NCBI GenBank assembly: GCA_016871445.1 | Contig: VHDH01000010.1 | Coordinates: 1-61,450, forward strand | Direction: 5' to 3' | DNA: 61,450 bases | From: Verrucomicrobiota bacterium | GTDB lineage: Bacteria; Verrucomicrobiota; Verrucomicrobiia; Limisphaerales; SXTU01 | Shown: piece after piece, positions 28,126 through 36,509 of the stretch | Numbering within the stretch: position 1 is the stretch's first letter | How the letters are laid out: each line of letters starts with the position of its first letter | Made by a program: the position numbers and the translations under genes | Notes under the pieces: model-generated | Database searches by the model: none | The model's input: only the letters and a program-made list of their open reading frames with translations | What the model was told of the DNA's origin: nothing

Positions 28126-29424
28126 ATGTCCATGAAGCCCTGCTCCTACGCCTGTGGATCGGTCGATCACGCCGTCGCCCGCCGCAACTTTGTCGGCAGC
28201 CTCGCGCTGGGCACCGGCGCGGTGGTCGGCGGCCTCGGCACCTTCGCCCAGCCCGCCGTCGCCGCCATGCTCGCCAAAGACCAGAAGCGCATGCTCGTCA
28301 TTAACATGCATGGCGGCCTCTCGCAGTTGGAAAGCTGGGATCCTAAGCCCGGTACCGACACGGGCGGGCCGTTCCGCGCTATCCCCACGAGCGTTCCGGG
28401 GATTCACATCAGCGAGCTCCTCCCGCACACCGCGAAGGTCATGCACCACCTCGCCCTCGTGCGCAGCATCAACACCAAGAACGACAACCACGGCAAGGGC
28501 ACTTATATGATGCTTACCGGTCGCCGCCAAATGCCCGGCCAATCCTTCCCGGAAATCGGCGCGGTTGTGGCCAAGTGCCTCGATACCTCAAATCGCACGC
28601 TTCCAGGCCACATTCGCATCACAGCGGGTGGGGGTGGGGAACGTAGCGCTGACTCCGCCTACCTTGGCCCAAAATACGCCAGCATCTCTCTGGACGGCGG
28701 CAAGCCCCCACAAAACACTACCAAGCCCGACAACCTCAGCGATACTTCACTCGCGGAACAAAACGCCTTCCGTCGGCTAGCCAACGACCACTTCCTCTCC
28801 CGCCGTCGCACCGCGATGACCGACGCCTACGTGCAGAGCTACGAGCAAGCGCTGGAGTTAATGAAGCAGCGCGATGTGTTTGAGTTGAGCAAAGAGCCAG
28901 CGAAAGACCACGACCGCTACGGTAAGCACGATTTTGGTCGCCACTGCCTGATGGCGCGGCGGCTGTTGGAGAACGGCATCTCCTTCGTGCAAGTTTCGCA
29001 CTCGAACTACGACACGCACAACGAGAACTTTAACTTCCACTTCGAGCAGGTCGGTGAGTTTGATCAGCCCTTCGCAACACTCATCACGGACTTGCACGAG
29101 CGCGGGATGCTAGCAAACACCCTCGTCGTCGTGCTCTCTGAATTCGGGCGCACACCGCGCATTAACCAGTACTATGGGCGCGACCACTGGGGCCGCGCGT
29201 GGAGCGTTTGCCTCGGTGGAGCGGGCATCCAACGCGGTGCGGTCATCGGCGCCACGAACGCCAACGGCACCGAGGTCAAGGATCGTGAAGTGGACTGCGG
29301 TCATCTCTTCCACACCTACCTGCGCGCCCTTGGCCTAAGCTCAAAAAGCAACTTCGACATTGCCGGTCGCCAAGTGCCCATCGCCGATCCGGCGGTCGGG
29401 CCGATCAAGGACTTGTTAATCTAA
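28126..29424 (+). CDS. DUF1501 protein, Tat-exported, alkaline-phosphatase-like fold
   Basis: About 432 residues. The N-terminus carries ARRNFVGSLALGTGAVVGGLG, a twin-arginine signal. The body has VINMHGGLSQLESWDPKPG, HHLALVRSINTKNDNHGKGTYMMLTGRR, GKHDFGRHCLMARRLLENGISFVQV, VVVLSEFGRTPRIN and the GRDHWGRAWSVCLGGAGI segment, all diagnostic for DUF1501. These proteins resemble sulfatases/phosphatases in fold and normally pair with DUF1549/DUF1553 proteins in PVC bacteria. The start is uncertain: ATG at 28126 or 28132, or TTG/ATG at 28066/28075. Confidence 0.88.
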   Translation: MSMKPCSYACGSVDHAVARRNFVGSLALGTGAVVGGLGTFAQPAVAAMLAKDQKRMLVINMHGGLSQLESWDPKPGTDTGGPFRAIPTSVPGIHISELLPHTAKVMHHLALVRSINTKNDNHGKGTYMMLTGRRQMPGQSFPEIGAVVAKCLDTSNRTLPGHIRITAGGGGERSADSAYLGPKYASISLDGGKPPQNTTKPDNLSDTSLAEQNAFRRLANDHFLSRRRTAMTDAYVQSYEQALELMKQRDVFELSKEPAKDHDRYGKHDFGRHCLMARRLLENGISFVQVSHSNYDTHNENFNFHFEQVGEFDQPFATLITDLHERGMLANTLVVVLSEFGRTPRINQYYGRDHWGRAWSVCLGGAGIQRGAVIGATNANGTEVKDREVDCGHLFHTYLRALGLSSKSNFDIAGRQVPIADPAVGPIKDLLI

Positions 29425-29465
29425 TCCCCCGCCCGAATCACTTCGGTGACGCCGTCTGATTCACA

Positions 29466-29813
29466 TTACCGCGTCAGCCGCACGCTGACGTGACGGGCCT
29501 CGGGGATGATGAACTTCTTCACCTCCACCGTGACCGCTTCCGCACCAAAGTCGGCCATGACCATCGCGGCGATGTCGGCAGCGAGCGTCTCAATCAGCCT
29601 CCAACTTCGCCCTTCGCCAAAGGCCAGCAGTCGTCGCGATACCGCATAGTAATCTATCGTCTCGCGCAGATCATCGCTCGCGGCCGCGCGGGTGAAATCC
29701 CGCCGCATCTCCACCGTCAACAGCAGCCGTTGCGGCTGTGCCCGCTCCGCATCTGGCACACCCACGCGGTAGCGGACCTCGAGATCAGCGAGAGTAATAG
29801 TATCGGCGTGCAT
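29466..29813 (-). CDS. folB: Dihydroneopterin aldolase
   Basis: A 115-residue FolB-type enzyme of folate synthesis (dihydroneopterin to 6-hydroxymethyl-dihydropterin plus glycolaldehyde). Family features: ITLADLEVRYRVGVPDAERAQPQRLLLTVEM, DDLRETIDYYAVSRRL, WRLIETLAADIAAMVM (pterin-binding Glu in LIETLA) and VEVKKFIIPEARHVSVRL with the catalytic Lys. The ATG at 29813 fits; an upstream in-frame ATG at 29855 would add 14 unconserved residues. Last gene of a minus-strand cluster that begins with parA. Confidence 0.88.
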   Translation of the reverse strand: MHADTITLADLEVRYRVGVPDAERAQPQRLLLTVEMRRDFTRAAASDDLRETIDYYAVSRRLLAFGEGRSWRLIETLAADIAAMVMADFGAEAVTVEVKKFIIPEARHVSVRLTR

Positions 29814-29878
29814 GCTGCGCTTGAGTAAAGGAGGGACGGAGTGATGGCCAGCCAATACTCCAATGCTTCATCACTTCA

Positions 29879-30955
29879 TCACTCTGGATCCACTCGGGCG
29901 ATCTCCTCCAGCAGCACTCGCGTCGGCTGGTTCAAGTCCATCGCGAGCGCCTCGGCGAGCGTCACCCAGCGGAACTCCTGCGCCTCTTCGTTGAGCGTGA
30001 CGGGCGGCTCGCTCCCAAAGGTACGACAAGCGTAGTTCAATAAGAGAAAATGAGCGTCGCGGTAAAACTCTTTTGAGTGGATGCAATCCTGCACCAGCAC
30101 GAAGCGGATGTCCGTAATGTCGAGCCCAGTCTCTTCTTTCAACTCGCGTCGCAGTGCGGCCTTAGACCGCTCACCCCATTTGATCTTGCCGCCGGGGATG
30201 CCCCAGAGATGCGACCACTTCTGCGTGCGAATCATCAGCACACGGTTGTCAGCGTCGAAGATGAGGCCGCCGACAGTCGAAATCGGAAGCGGCTCGGCCG
30301 GGTGCGTGGCGCGCGGCGCATGAAGATGCATCTCCTGACGCGTAAGCAATTCGCGCAGTTCGCCAAGATGCTCCACAATCAAGTCCGGCTCGGCCGCGCG
30401 GAGTTGGGGCAACTTGTTATAGCCCGTCAGCACCGCAACCGAGTGGACGCCCCCGTGTTTAGCGGTCTCGATGTCATGCGCCATGTCGCCAATGAAGATA
30501 GTGGCCTGCGGGTCCAAGCCGTTCTCGACCACGAGTTGCCGAATCACCTCTCGTTTGTCCCAGACTCCCGTGTAAGGGCGGTCAATGAACTGCCCAAAGT
30601 CCGCCCGCGCCGCCTGCGTCTCCCAGTGCTCTGGATGCACCGTGCTCAGCAGGAAAGTCCGGACGCCACGCTCGCGGCAGAAGAGGAGAAACTCGCGCGC
30701 ATGCGGCAACGGCTCCACCAAATCCTGCACCTCGCGGAATCTCGCGTGAAACCAAGTCTCGAGCTGCGCCATGGGCACGCCGGGCAGGTGGCGGTCGTAA
30801 AACGGCTGGAACGGCAAACAGAATTCCGCGCGGAACTGATCGAGCGACAGCTCCGGTTTTCCGGCGGAGGTGAAGCAATGGTTCGTCGCGTGCATCACGG
30901 CGGGCAGGTCATCCACCAAGGTGCCCGACCAATCGAAGATGATGTTACGGATCAT
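29879..30955 (-). CDS. HAD-superfamily phosphatase fused to a Nudix hydrolase
   Basis: 358 residues with two enzyme domains. Residues 1 to about 215 form a HAD-IA phosphatase: IIFDWSGTLVDD with nucleophile D8, a helical cap, LLSTVHPEHW (motif II), the motif III Lys region, and IFIGDMAHDIETAKHGG (motif IV acidic pair). The usual second Asp of motif I is Ser (D-W-S). Residues about 230-358 form a Nudix hydrolase with a perfect Nudix box (GGKIKWGERSKAALRREL then EETGL, about 255-278). The ATG at 30953-30955 starts at the HAD strand. A two-step nucleotide or sugar-nucleotide breakdown or repair role is possible but unproven. Confidence 0.82.
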   Translation of the reverse strand: MIRNIIFDWSGTLVDDLPAVMHATNHCFTSAGKPELSLDQFRAEFCLPFQPFYDRHLPGVPMAQLETWFHARFREVQDLVEPLPHAREFLLFCRERGVRTFLLSTVHPEHWETQAARADFGQFIDRPYTGVWDKREVIRQLVVENGLDPQATIFIGDMAHDIETAKHGGVHSVAVLTGYNKLPQLRAAEPDLIVEHLGELRELLTRQEMHLHAPRATHPAEPLPISTVGGLIFDADNRVLMIRTQKWSHLWGIPGGKIKWGERSKAALRRELKEETGLDITDIRFVLVQDCIHSKEFYRDAHFLLLNYACRTFGSEPPVTLNEEAQEFRWVTLAEALAMDLNQPTRVLLEEIARVDPE

Positions 30956-31080
30956 GCGCGTGAAGACTGCGGGGCGGCGGCGAGCGCCTTCCAATTGATG
31001 AAGGCTTTCATGAGGAATAGGGGCTTGGGCGGCGCACGGCTGGACACTGGAGCGGACGCGCCGGCTTGTCCAGAGAGGCC

Positions 31081-31611
31081 CTACAGAATCTTCTCGAAGC
31101 AAACAAACGGCCCCTTCCGCATCTGCGCCGTGCCCACGCGGCGGTAGCCGAGCCGCTCGTAGAGTGCGAGCGCAGCCGGGTTCGCGAGAAAGCAATCGAG
31201 ATGCACGGCCCGGAAGCCGCACGCCCGCGCGAGCGATTCCGCGTGGGCCATCAACTCCTTCGCCAGCCCGCGACCCTGCGCCGCCGGGGCCACCATCAGC
31301 CGATGCACCACCGCCGCAGACCCGGGCGGAACCGCCCACGCCATCCCCTGCCAAAGCGGATCGTGCGCGGTGTCCAACGTGAAGCAGCCGAGGATGGCAT
31401 CCCCTTCGCGCAGGACGTGCAATGTCCCGGACGCAAGATCGCGGCCGAACGCCGCCGCGTCAGGATACACCTCGTCCCACTGCTCGATGCCCGCCGCCCG
31501 CATCCGCGCGACGCAGGCACCCTTCAACTCCATGATCAAGGGAAGCTCGGCTTCGCGCGGGGCACTGAGGCTCGTAGTGTTAGGCACGCTCATCGCGCGC
31601 AGGTAAAACAC
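31081..31611 (-). CDS. GNAT-family N-acetyltransferase
   Basis: About 176 residues (or 170 from the ATG at 31593). The acetyl-CoA-binding motif A is clear: VVHRLMVAPAAQGRGLAKELMAHAESLARACG (Q-x-x-G-x-A style loop QGRGLA), followed by HLDCFLANPAALALYERLGYRRVG. The N-terminal half has WDEVYPDAAAFGRDLASGTLHVL. The acceptor substrate is unknown. Its start lies 8 nt past the galE stop, so it is probably cotranscribed with it. Confidence 0.82.
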   Translation of the reverse strand: MFYLRAMSVPNTTSLSAPREAELPLIMELKGACVARMRAAGIEQWDEVYPDAAAFGRDLASGTLHVLREGDAILGCFTLDTAHDPLWQGMAWAVPPGSAAVVHRLMVAPAAQGRGLAKELMAHAESLARACGFRAVHLDCFLANPAALALYERLGYRRVGTAQMRKGPFVCFEKIL

Positions 31612-31618
31612 CTCGTCT

Positions 31619-32590
31619 TCAATCCCGATACCCGTTCGGGTGCCGCTTGTGCCAGTCCCACGCGGTGGCGACGATGTCGTCGAGCTTGGGGAACTTCGGC
31701 TGCCAACCCAGCTCGCGCAGCGCCTTGTCGGCGGCGGCCACGAGGCGCGGCGGGTCGCCGGGCCGGCGCGGCTTTTCCAAGGTGCGGATGGGTATCCCGG
31801 AGATTCGCTCGCAGGTCTGGATGACTTCCTTCACCGAGTAGCCCGAGCCGTTGCCGAGGTTGAAGAACCCGGCCTTGCCCGGCGCGAGCGCGAGGATGTG
31901 CGCCTGCGCGAGGTCGGCGATGTGGATGTAGTCGCGGACGCAGGTGCCGTCGGGCGTCGGGTAGTCGGTGCCGAAGACCTCGCACTGCTCCCGCTGACCC
32001 AGGGCGACCTTGAGCACGTTCGGGATGAGGTGCGTCTCGATGCGGTGGTGCTCGCCGAACTTCCGGCTCGCGCCCGCCGCGTTGAAGTAACGGAAGGCCA
32101 CGAACTCCAGCCCGTGCAACTGCTGATACCACCGCAGCACCGTCTCGAACATGAGCTTGGACTCGCCGTAGGGGTTCACCGGTCGCTGCGGCAGCGTTTC
32201 GTCCATCGGCATTCGCTCGGGTAGGCCATAGGTAGCACAGGTGGAACTGAAGACGAACTTGCGCACGCGCAAGGCGAGAGCGGCGTCCAACAGGTTTAAC
32301 CCGTGGGCCACGTTGTTGCGGAAATATTTCTCCGGTTGCTGCATGGATTCACCCACCAGCGCGTGGGCGGCGAAGTGGATGACGGCTTCCGCATCCGAAA
32401 CCACCAGTGCACGGGCAACTAGCTCGCGATCGGCCAAGTCGCCCAGCACGAAGCGTGCGCGAGCGTCAACGGCGGAGCGATGCCCCTCAGAGAGGTTGTC
32501 GAAAACGGTGACCGCATGCCCGGCGTTGAGAAGTTCCTCCACGCATACGGACCCAATGTAACCGGCCCCGCCGGTGACAAAGACGTTCAT
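31619..32590 (-). CDS. galE: UDP-glucose 4-epimerase
   Basis: A 323-residue extended short-chain dehydrogenase interconverting UDP-glucose and UDP-galactose. NAD motif GGAGYIGS near residue 7, DNLSEGHRSAVD, catalytic SSTCATYG and the Y-x-x-x-K pair in NPYGESKLMFE, the substrate region RYFNAAGAS, and TPDGTCVRDYIHIADLAQAH. Length and C-terminus fit GalE. Second gene of the parA-galE-GNAT-HAD/Nudix-folB minus-strand cluster, 58 bp after parA. Likely supplies galactosyl units for surface glycans. Confidence 0.93.
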   Translation of the reverse strand: MNVFVTGGAGYIGSVCVEELLNAGHAVTVFDNLSEGHRSAVDARARFVLGDLADRELVARALVVSDAEAVIHFAAHALVGESMQQPEKYFRNNVAHGLNLLDAALALRVRKFVFSSTCATYGLPERMPMDETLPQRPVNPYGESKLMFETVLRWYQQLHGLEFVAFRYFNAAGASRKFGEHHRIETHLIPNVLKVALGQREQCEVFGTDYPTPDGTCVRDYIHIADLAQAHILALAPGKAGFFNLGNGSGYSVKEVIQTCERISGIPIRTLEKPRRPGDPPRLVAAADKALRELGWQPKFPKLDDIVATAWDWHKRHPNGYRD

Positions 32591-32648
32591 GACGGGGTAA
32601 GATAACTAACCGCAAACCACTGCTCAATGCTAAAGCCGCCAGCCAGCT

Positions 32649-33422
32649 TTATTTCAGGCGCTCCAGGAGTTCCTGCGCTAGCACTTCATAAGCAGCCGCG
32701 CCGGCACTGTATTTATCGTAGTGGATGATCGGCTGCCCGTGGCTTGGCGCTTCCGCGAGTCGGGTCGTGCGCGGGATGACAGTCTCGAAGACCTTGCTGC
32801 CAAAGTGTTCCCGCACCTCGCTGACTACCTGCTGCGAGAGCCGCGTGCGACCGTCAAACATCGTCATCACCACGCCCAATAGTTCGAGCCGCGCGTTCAC
32901 GCCAGAGTCACGCACCTGGCCCATTACCCGATGAATCATCGAGATGCCCTCCAACGCGTAATACTCACATTGCAGGGGAACGAGTAGGGCGTCCGCAGCG
33001 GCAAAGGCGTTAAGCGTGAGAACGCCCAACGACGGCGCGCAGTCAATTACGATGAGGTCGTGTCGGCCTGCGTCGAGCACAGGTTGGAGCGCGAGCGCCA
33101 GCCGCTGCAAGTGGTTTTCCAACCGCGCCAGCTCAATCTCCGCGCCACACAAATCTACCTCACTGGGCACGACCTCCAACCGCTCGAATGCGGTGGGCAG
33201 GATGCGCTCCCTCAGCGTGCCCTCACCTAGCAACGCACGGTAACTGCTGGCACCCTCAGTCTTGGGCAGACCTACGCCGCTAGTGGCATTGGCCTGCGGA
33301 TCAATATCCACCAGCAGGACACGCCGGCCTAGCGCGGCGAGGCATGCGGCGAGATTGACGGCGGTAGTGGTCTTGCCTACGCCACCCTTCTGGTTCGCCA
33401 CAGCGATGACTTTGGTTGGCAC
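32649..33422 (-). CDS. parA: ParA-family chromosome-partitioning ATPase
   Basis: A 257-residue Soj/ParA-type ATPase. It opens KVIAVANQKGGVGKTTTAVNLA (deviant Walker A), then LLVDIDPQANATSGVG, VPSEVDLCGAEIEL, VIDCAPSLGVLTLNAF, LVPLQCEYYALEGIS and VIPRTTRLAEAPSHGQPIIHYD, all standard for chromosomal ParA. The GTG at 33420-33422 places the first strand at the usual distance; upstream in-frame codons to 33653 look non-coding. No parB and no obvious parS palindrome follow: the next gene is galE, although parB is usually adjacent. Confidence 0.9.
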   Translation of the reverse strand: MPTKVIAVANQKGGVGKTTTAVNLAACLAALGRRVLLVDIDPQANATSGVGLPKTEGASSYRALLGEGTLRERILPTAFERLEVVPSEVDLCGAEIELARLENHLQRLALALQPVLDAGRHDLIVIDCAPSLGVLTLNAFAAADALLVPLQCEYYALEGISMIHRVMGQVRDSGVNARLELLGVVMTMFDGRTRLSQQVVSEVREHFGSKVFETVIPRTTRLAEAPSHGQPIIHYDKYSAGAAAYEVLAQELLERLK

Positions 33423-33870
33423 GGGACGATTAAAGGAGAGGGCTGGAAACGGCGCAAGGGCACAAGTGCGATTCCCAATCGTAGCCAAATTACAAAAATC
33501 ACGGCGCGTTGGATAATGTAATCTCGCTCCATGCTTTGCAGGAGCATCCCCCCACACCCGCGCTGGCAGTAACTCAAACACACTTCGCCCCACTTTTGGT
33601 ATAAGCACTCGAGCTAGCAGGTGTTGTCGTACGGGCTCATGAATAAACCGCAATCAAAAGATCACTGGAGCGACAATTTTCCTCGCCAAGCTGGCACACT
33701 TATCCCGCATCCTGGGAGGGGAGGCACAGTAAATTTGCCGACAAATCAAGTCGAAGGCTTGAACGTAATTTATAGTAGCCTGACCCAAAAAAACCCTTGC
33801 CAGCCGATCGGCGGATCAGTTAAAAGTAAAACTGAATCAGTTAAACAACAAATCTAACTAAGGAGTTCCC
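33423..33870. other. 448-bp intergenic region between parA and the small exported protein
   Basis: This divergent promoter region is AT-richer than the genes around it. It has a direct repeat ATCAGTTAAA at 33815-33824 and 33836-33845 just before the ribosome binding site of the next gene. A TATAGT-like -10 near 33774 has no good -35 partner. No gene or RNA that I can support. Confidence 0.4.
33860..33865 (+). promoter_or_regulatory. Ribosome binding site for the GTG start at 33871
   Basis: AAGGAG lies 5 nt before the GTG at 33871, one of the few strong Shine-Dalgarno sites in the window. It supports a non-ATG start. Confidence 0.6.
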
Positions 33871-34296
33871 GTGAAACAATTAGTACAGTCTATTATCGTC
33901 CTCACCGCCGCCGCTATTTTGCTCGGCTCACCAGCCACCTCTTTCGGTCAAGACAAAGCCAAGGAAAAAGAGAAGGCCGCCGACAAGGCCAAGGAAAAGG
34001 GCAAGGATGGCGAGAAGAAGGCCCCGACTGGTGGTGGATTTACCGGCAAGGCCGCGACGGTGGACAAGGCCGCGAAGACCGTGAAGCTATCCGGTGAGAA
34101 GGGCCGTACTCTCTCGATCACTGCCAGCACTAAGATTGTTAAGGACGGTAAGCCCGCCACCTTGGATGACCTCAAGGACGGCGACGACGTATATGGCGGC
34201 TTCAAGACCGGCGCGGACGGCAAGTTGGAAGCCACCACGCTTACCATTGGTAAGCCCGCGCCGAAAAAGAAAGACGACAAAAAAGAGGAGAAGTAA
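33871..34296 (+). CDS. Small exported lysine-rich protein with a DUF5666-like domain
   Basis: A 141-residue protein starting with GTG. The signal peptide (QLVQSIIVLTAAAILLGSPATSFGQ) is followed by a Lys/Glu/Ala-rich low-complexity stretch (about 28-52). A small beta domain follows (GKAATVDKAAKTVKLSGEKG, TKIVKDGKPATLDDLKDGD, DGKLEATTLTIG) resembling DUF5666-type OB-like domains. A Lys-rich tail ends the protein. The gene is monocistronic, with a strong ribosome binding site and a strong terminator, suggesting high expression. Periplasmic or surface location is inferred; function unknown. Confidence 0.8.
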   Translation: MKQLVQSIIVLTAAAILLGSPATSFGQDKAKEKEKAADKAKEKGKDGEKKAPTGGGFTGKAATVDKAAKTVKLSGEKGRTLSITASTKIVKDGKPATLDDLKDGDDVYGGFKTGADGKLEATTLTIGKPAPKKKDDKKEEK

Positions 34297-34320
34297 CTCT
34301 TCGTCCCAGATTCACGCAGG

Positions 34321-34356
34321 AAAGGCGCGCCATGACCGGCGCGCCTTTCGCTTTTT
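34321..34356 (+). terminator. Strong intrinsic terminator
   Basis: A perfect 11-bp stem, AAAGGCGCGCC (34321-34331) with GGCGCGCCTTT (34338-34348), a 6-nt loop, then a T-run at 34352-34356. It follows the small exported protein by 24 nt and also lies just past the 3' end of the convergent amidohydrolase gene. Confidence 0.9.
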
Positions 34357-34362
34357 AGGCGG

Positions 34363-35343
34363 TCACAAGGAAAGCCCGTAGTGGCGGCGGGCATTACCAG
34401 ACCACAGCTTACGCTGCTGCTCCGCCGGACGGCCGGCGATGATCTGCCGGAGCATCGTCACCCATTGCAAATAGGACGCACCGAGCAAGCAAACCGGCCA
34501 GTCGCCGCCGAAGACCACCCGGTCGGGGCCGAACGCATCGAGACAATGATTCACCACGGGGGCTAAGGCCTCCGCACCCTCGCCCGGCGATAGGCTGGCG
34601 GGGATTCCGGAGATCTTGCCGATGACGTTGGGCCGGCGCGCGAAGGCGTCAATGGCCCGCTTCCACTCGTCCGACGTGTGCCGAGGCCGTGCCTCACCGG
34701 AACGCAGCGCGCGAAAGGCCTTAAGGTCAGGGTTACCGCAGTGATCGAGCACGAAGCGCGTGCCTGGGCAAACCTCGGTAAGCTTCACCCCGTCCATCAG
34801 TTCAGGAGCACGCATGCAGAGGTCGAAGCTCTTGCCCGCTTCGCCCAAAAGCCGCATGCCACGGACAAACTCCGGCCGCAGGCACCAGCCTGCCGGTGTC
34901 GCGGCCGAGTGCAGCACCCGACGCACTCCTTTGCAAAGCGGGTCGGCGCGGAATCGCTTAAGAAATTCCGCGAAGCTGGGCGCGTCCGGCCGACCACCAA
35001 TGACAGCGGCGACCATCGGCGTCCGCCCGGCTCGCGCCATGCCTAGCACTAGTTCAGCCTCGGTCACTAGCTCCGTTTCAGCTACGTCCACTTCCATGTA
35101 GATAGCGCGGACATTTAAACCGGTCGTGGCGGCAAGAAACTCCTCGGTGCGGTAATCGCGACGCAGGATGGCTGGCGCGCCGGCGAGCCAGGGTAGGTTC
35201 TGGCGCGCTGGCTCCCATAGGTGCTGGTGCGTATCAATGATGAGGCTGTCCGGAGCGGACTTGCTAGCGGTGCGGCAACCGGTGGCGAAACCGGCGGTGA
35301 TGACCGAGGCGTGGGCGAAGAATTGACGGCGGGTCAGGTGCAT
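34363..35343 (-). CDS. Tat-exported lipoprotein amidohydrolase (Amidohydro_2 family)
   Basis: A 326-residue TIM-barrel hydrolase of the 2-pyrone-4,6-dicarboxylate lactonase-like group. The N-terminus has LTRRQFFAHASVITAG followed by a lipobox-like FATGC, suggesting Tat export and lipid anchoring. The catalytic core shows IIDTHQHLWEP (metal-binding His pair), CKGVRRVLHS, RFVLDHCGNPD and RVVFGGDWPVC (conserved Asp). The ATG at 35343 starts directly at this signal; an upstream in-frame ATG at 35442 is less likely. Related enzymes cleave lactones, including sugar lactones. Substrate unknown. Confidence 0.85.
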   Translation of the reverse strand: MHLTRRQFFAHASVITAGFATGCRTASKSAPDSLIIDTHQHLWEPARQNLPWLAGAPAILRRDYRTEEFLAATTGLNVRAIYMEVDVAETELVTEAELVLGMARAGRTPMVAAVIGGRPDAPSFAEFLKRFRADPLCKGVRRVLHSAATPAGWCLRPEFVRGMRLLGEAGKSFDLCMRAPELMDGVKLTEVCPGTRFVLDHCGNPDLKAFRALRSGEARPRHTSDEWKRAIDAFARRPNVIGKISGIPASLSPGEGAEALAPVVNHCLDAFGPDRVVFGGDWPVCLLGASYLQWVTMLRQIIAGRPAEQQRKLWSGNARRHYGLSL

Positions 35344-35462
35344 GGCGGAGGATGAAGAATTACGGCTTGCCGCGCCAAGCGATTCTTTAGGTCGTAAGCG
35401 GCGAAACTCCTTTGCATGCCCGAGGCCCGCCATTACAGTCACGTAAACAATTGACCGTAATT

Positions 35463-36509
35463 ATGCCCGAAGCGCCTAATTCCACTCCTTCCACCCCACA
35501 GGTCTCCGAAGCCGATGTCGCTGCGATTGACGCGATGCGCACGCTACACGCGCAACTTCGCGCCGAGGTCGCCAAAGTCATCATCGGCCAAGAAGCAGTC
35601 ATCGAAGAGCTGCTCATCGCCATTCTTTCGCGCGGCCACGCGCTGCTCATGGGTGTGCCCGGCCTTGCGAAGACCACGATGGTTAACGCGCTCGCCGAGG
35701 TGATGAGCCTCCAATTCAACCGCATCCAGTTCACACCTGATCTGATGCCGAGCGACATCACGGGCACCGACATCCTTCAGGAGACCGACCAGCCGGGCAA
35801 ACGCGCCTTCGTCTTTGTGAAAGGGCCGCTGTTTGCTAACATCGTGCTAGCCGACGAAATTAACCGCACGCCCCCTAAGACGCAATCCGCTCTGCTCGAA
35901 GCAATGCAAGAGCACAAAGTCACGGCCAGCGGCAAGGTCTTCAAGCTTCCCGAGCCGTTCTTCGTACTGGCCACGCAAAATCCCATCGAGCAGGAGGGCA
36001 CCTACCAGCTTCCCGAAGCGCAGCTCGACCGCTTTATGTTCTTCATCCACGTGCACTACCCCAGCATGGAAGAAGAGCGGCAGATCGCCCGCGCTACGAC
36101 CGGGGCCACGCCCGCCGCGCTCTCGAAGCTTATCGCTGGCGAACAAGTAATTGCCTTCCAACAGCTCATCCAGCGCGTGCCCGTGCCCGACCACATTTAC
36201 GATACCGCTGTGGATTTGGTCCGCATGACGCGTCCCGATGACGCCTCCGCGCCCGAGTGGATCAAGAAGTGGGTGACGTGGGGTGCCGGGCCGCGCGCGG
36301 TCCAATACCTCATCCGCGGTGCGAAAGCCCACGCCGTCCTCAACGGTAGCTACCTCGTCCGCATGGAAGACATCGAAGCCGTTGCTCAGCCCGTGCTGAC
36401 GCACCGCATCCTGACGAACTTCCAAGCTCAGACCGAAGGTGTTACGAGCCCAAAGATCATCGAGCGGCTGCTAAGTGAATTAAGCGGCAAGGAAGCAAAA
36501 CGTGGCTGA
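35463..36509 (+). CDS. MoxR-family AAA+ ATPase
   Basis: A 348-residue AAA+ chaperone-like ATPase. Walker A region GVPGLAKTTM, Walker B VLADEINRTPPKTQSALLEAMQE, sensor ATQNPIEQEGTYQLPEAQLDRFMF, and a C-terminal lid (LTHRILTNFQAQTEGVT). MoxR proteins work with VWA-domain partners to mature or activate enzyme complexes. The gene overlaps the following DUF58 gene by 8 bp and is followed by a BatA-like VWA protein, the standard MoxR-DUF58-Bat arrangement. The ATG at 35463 is preferred over one at 35412. Confidence 0.94.
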   Translation: MPEAPNSTPSTPQVSEADVAAIDAMRTLHAQLRAEVAKVIIGQEAVIEELLIAILSRGHALLMGVPGLAKTTMVNALAEVMSLQFNRIQFTPDLMPSDITGTDILQETDQPGKRAFVFVKGPLFANIVLADEINRTPPKTQSALLEAMQEHKVTASGKVFKLPEPFFVLATQNPIEQEGTYQLPEAQLDRFMFFIHVHYPSMEEERQIARATTGATPAALSKLIAGEQVIAFQQLIQRVPVPDHIYDTAVDLVRMTRPDDASAPEWIKKWVTWGAGPRAVQYLIRGAKAHAVLNGSYLVRMEDIEAVAQPVLTHRILTNFQAQTEGVTSPKIIERLLSELSGKEAKRG

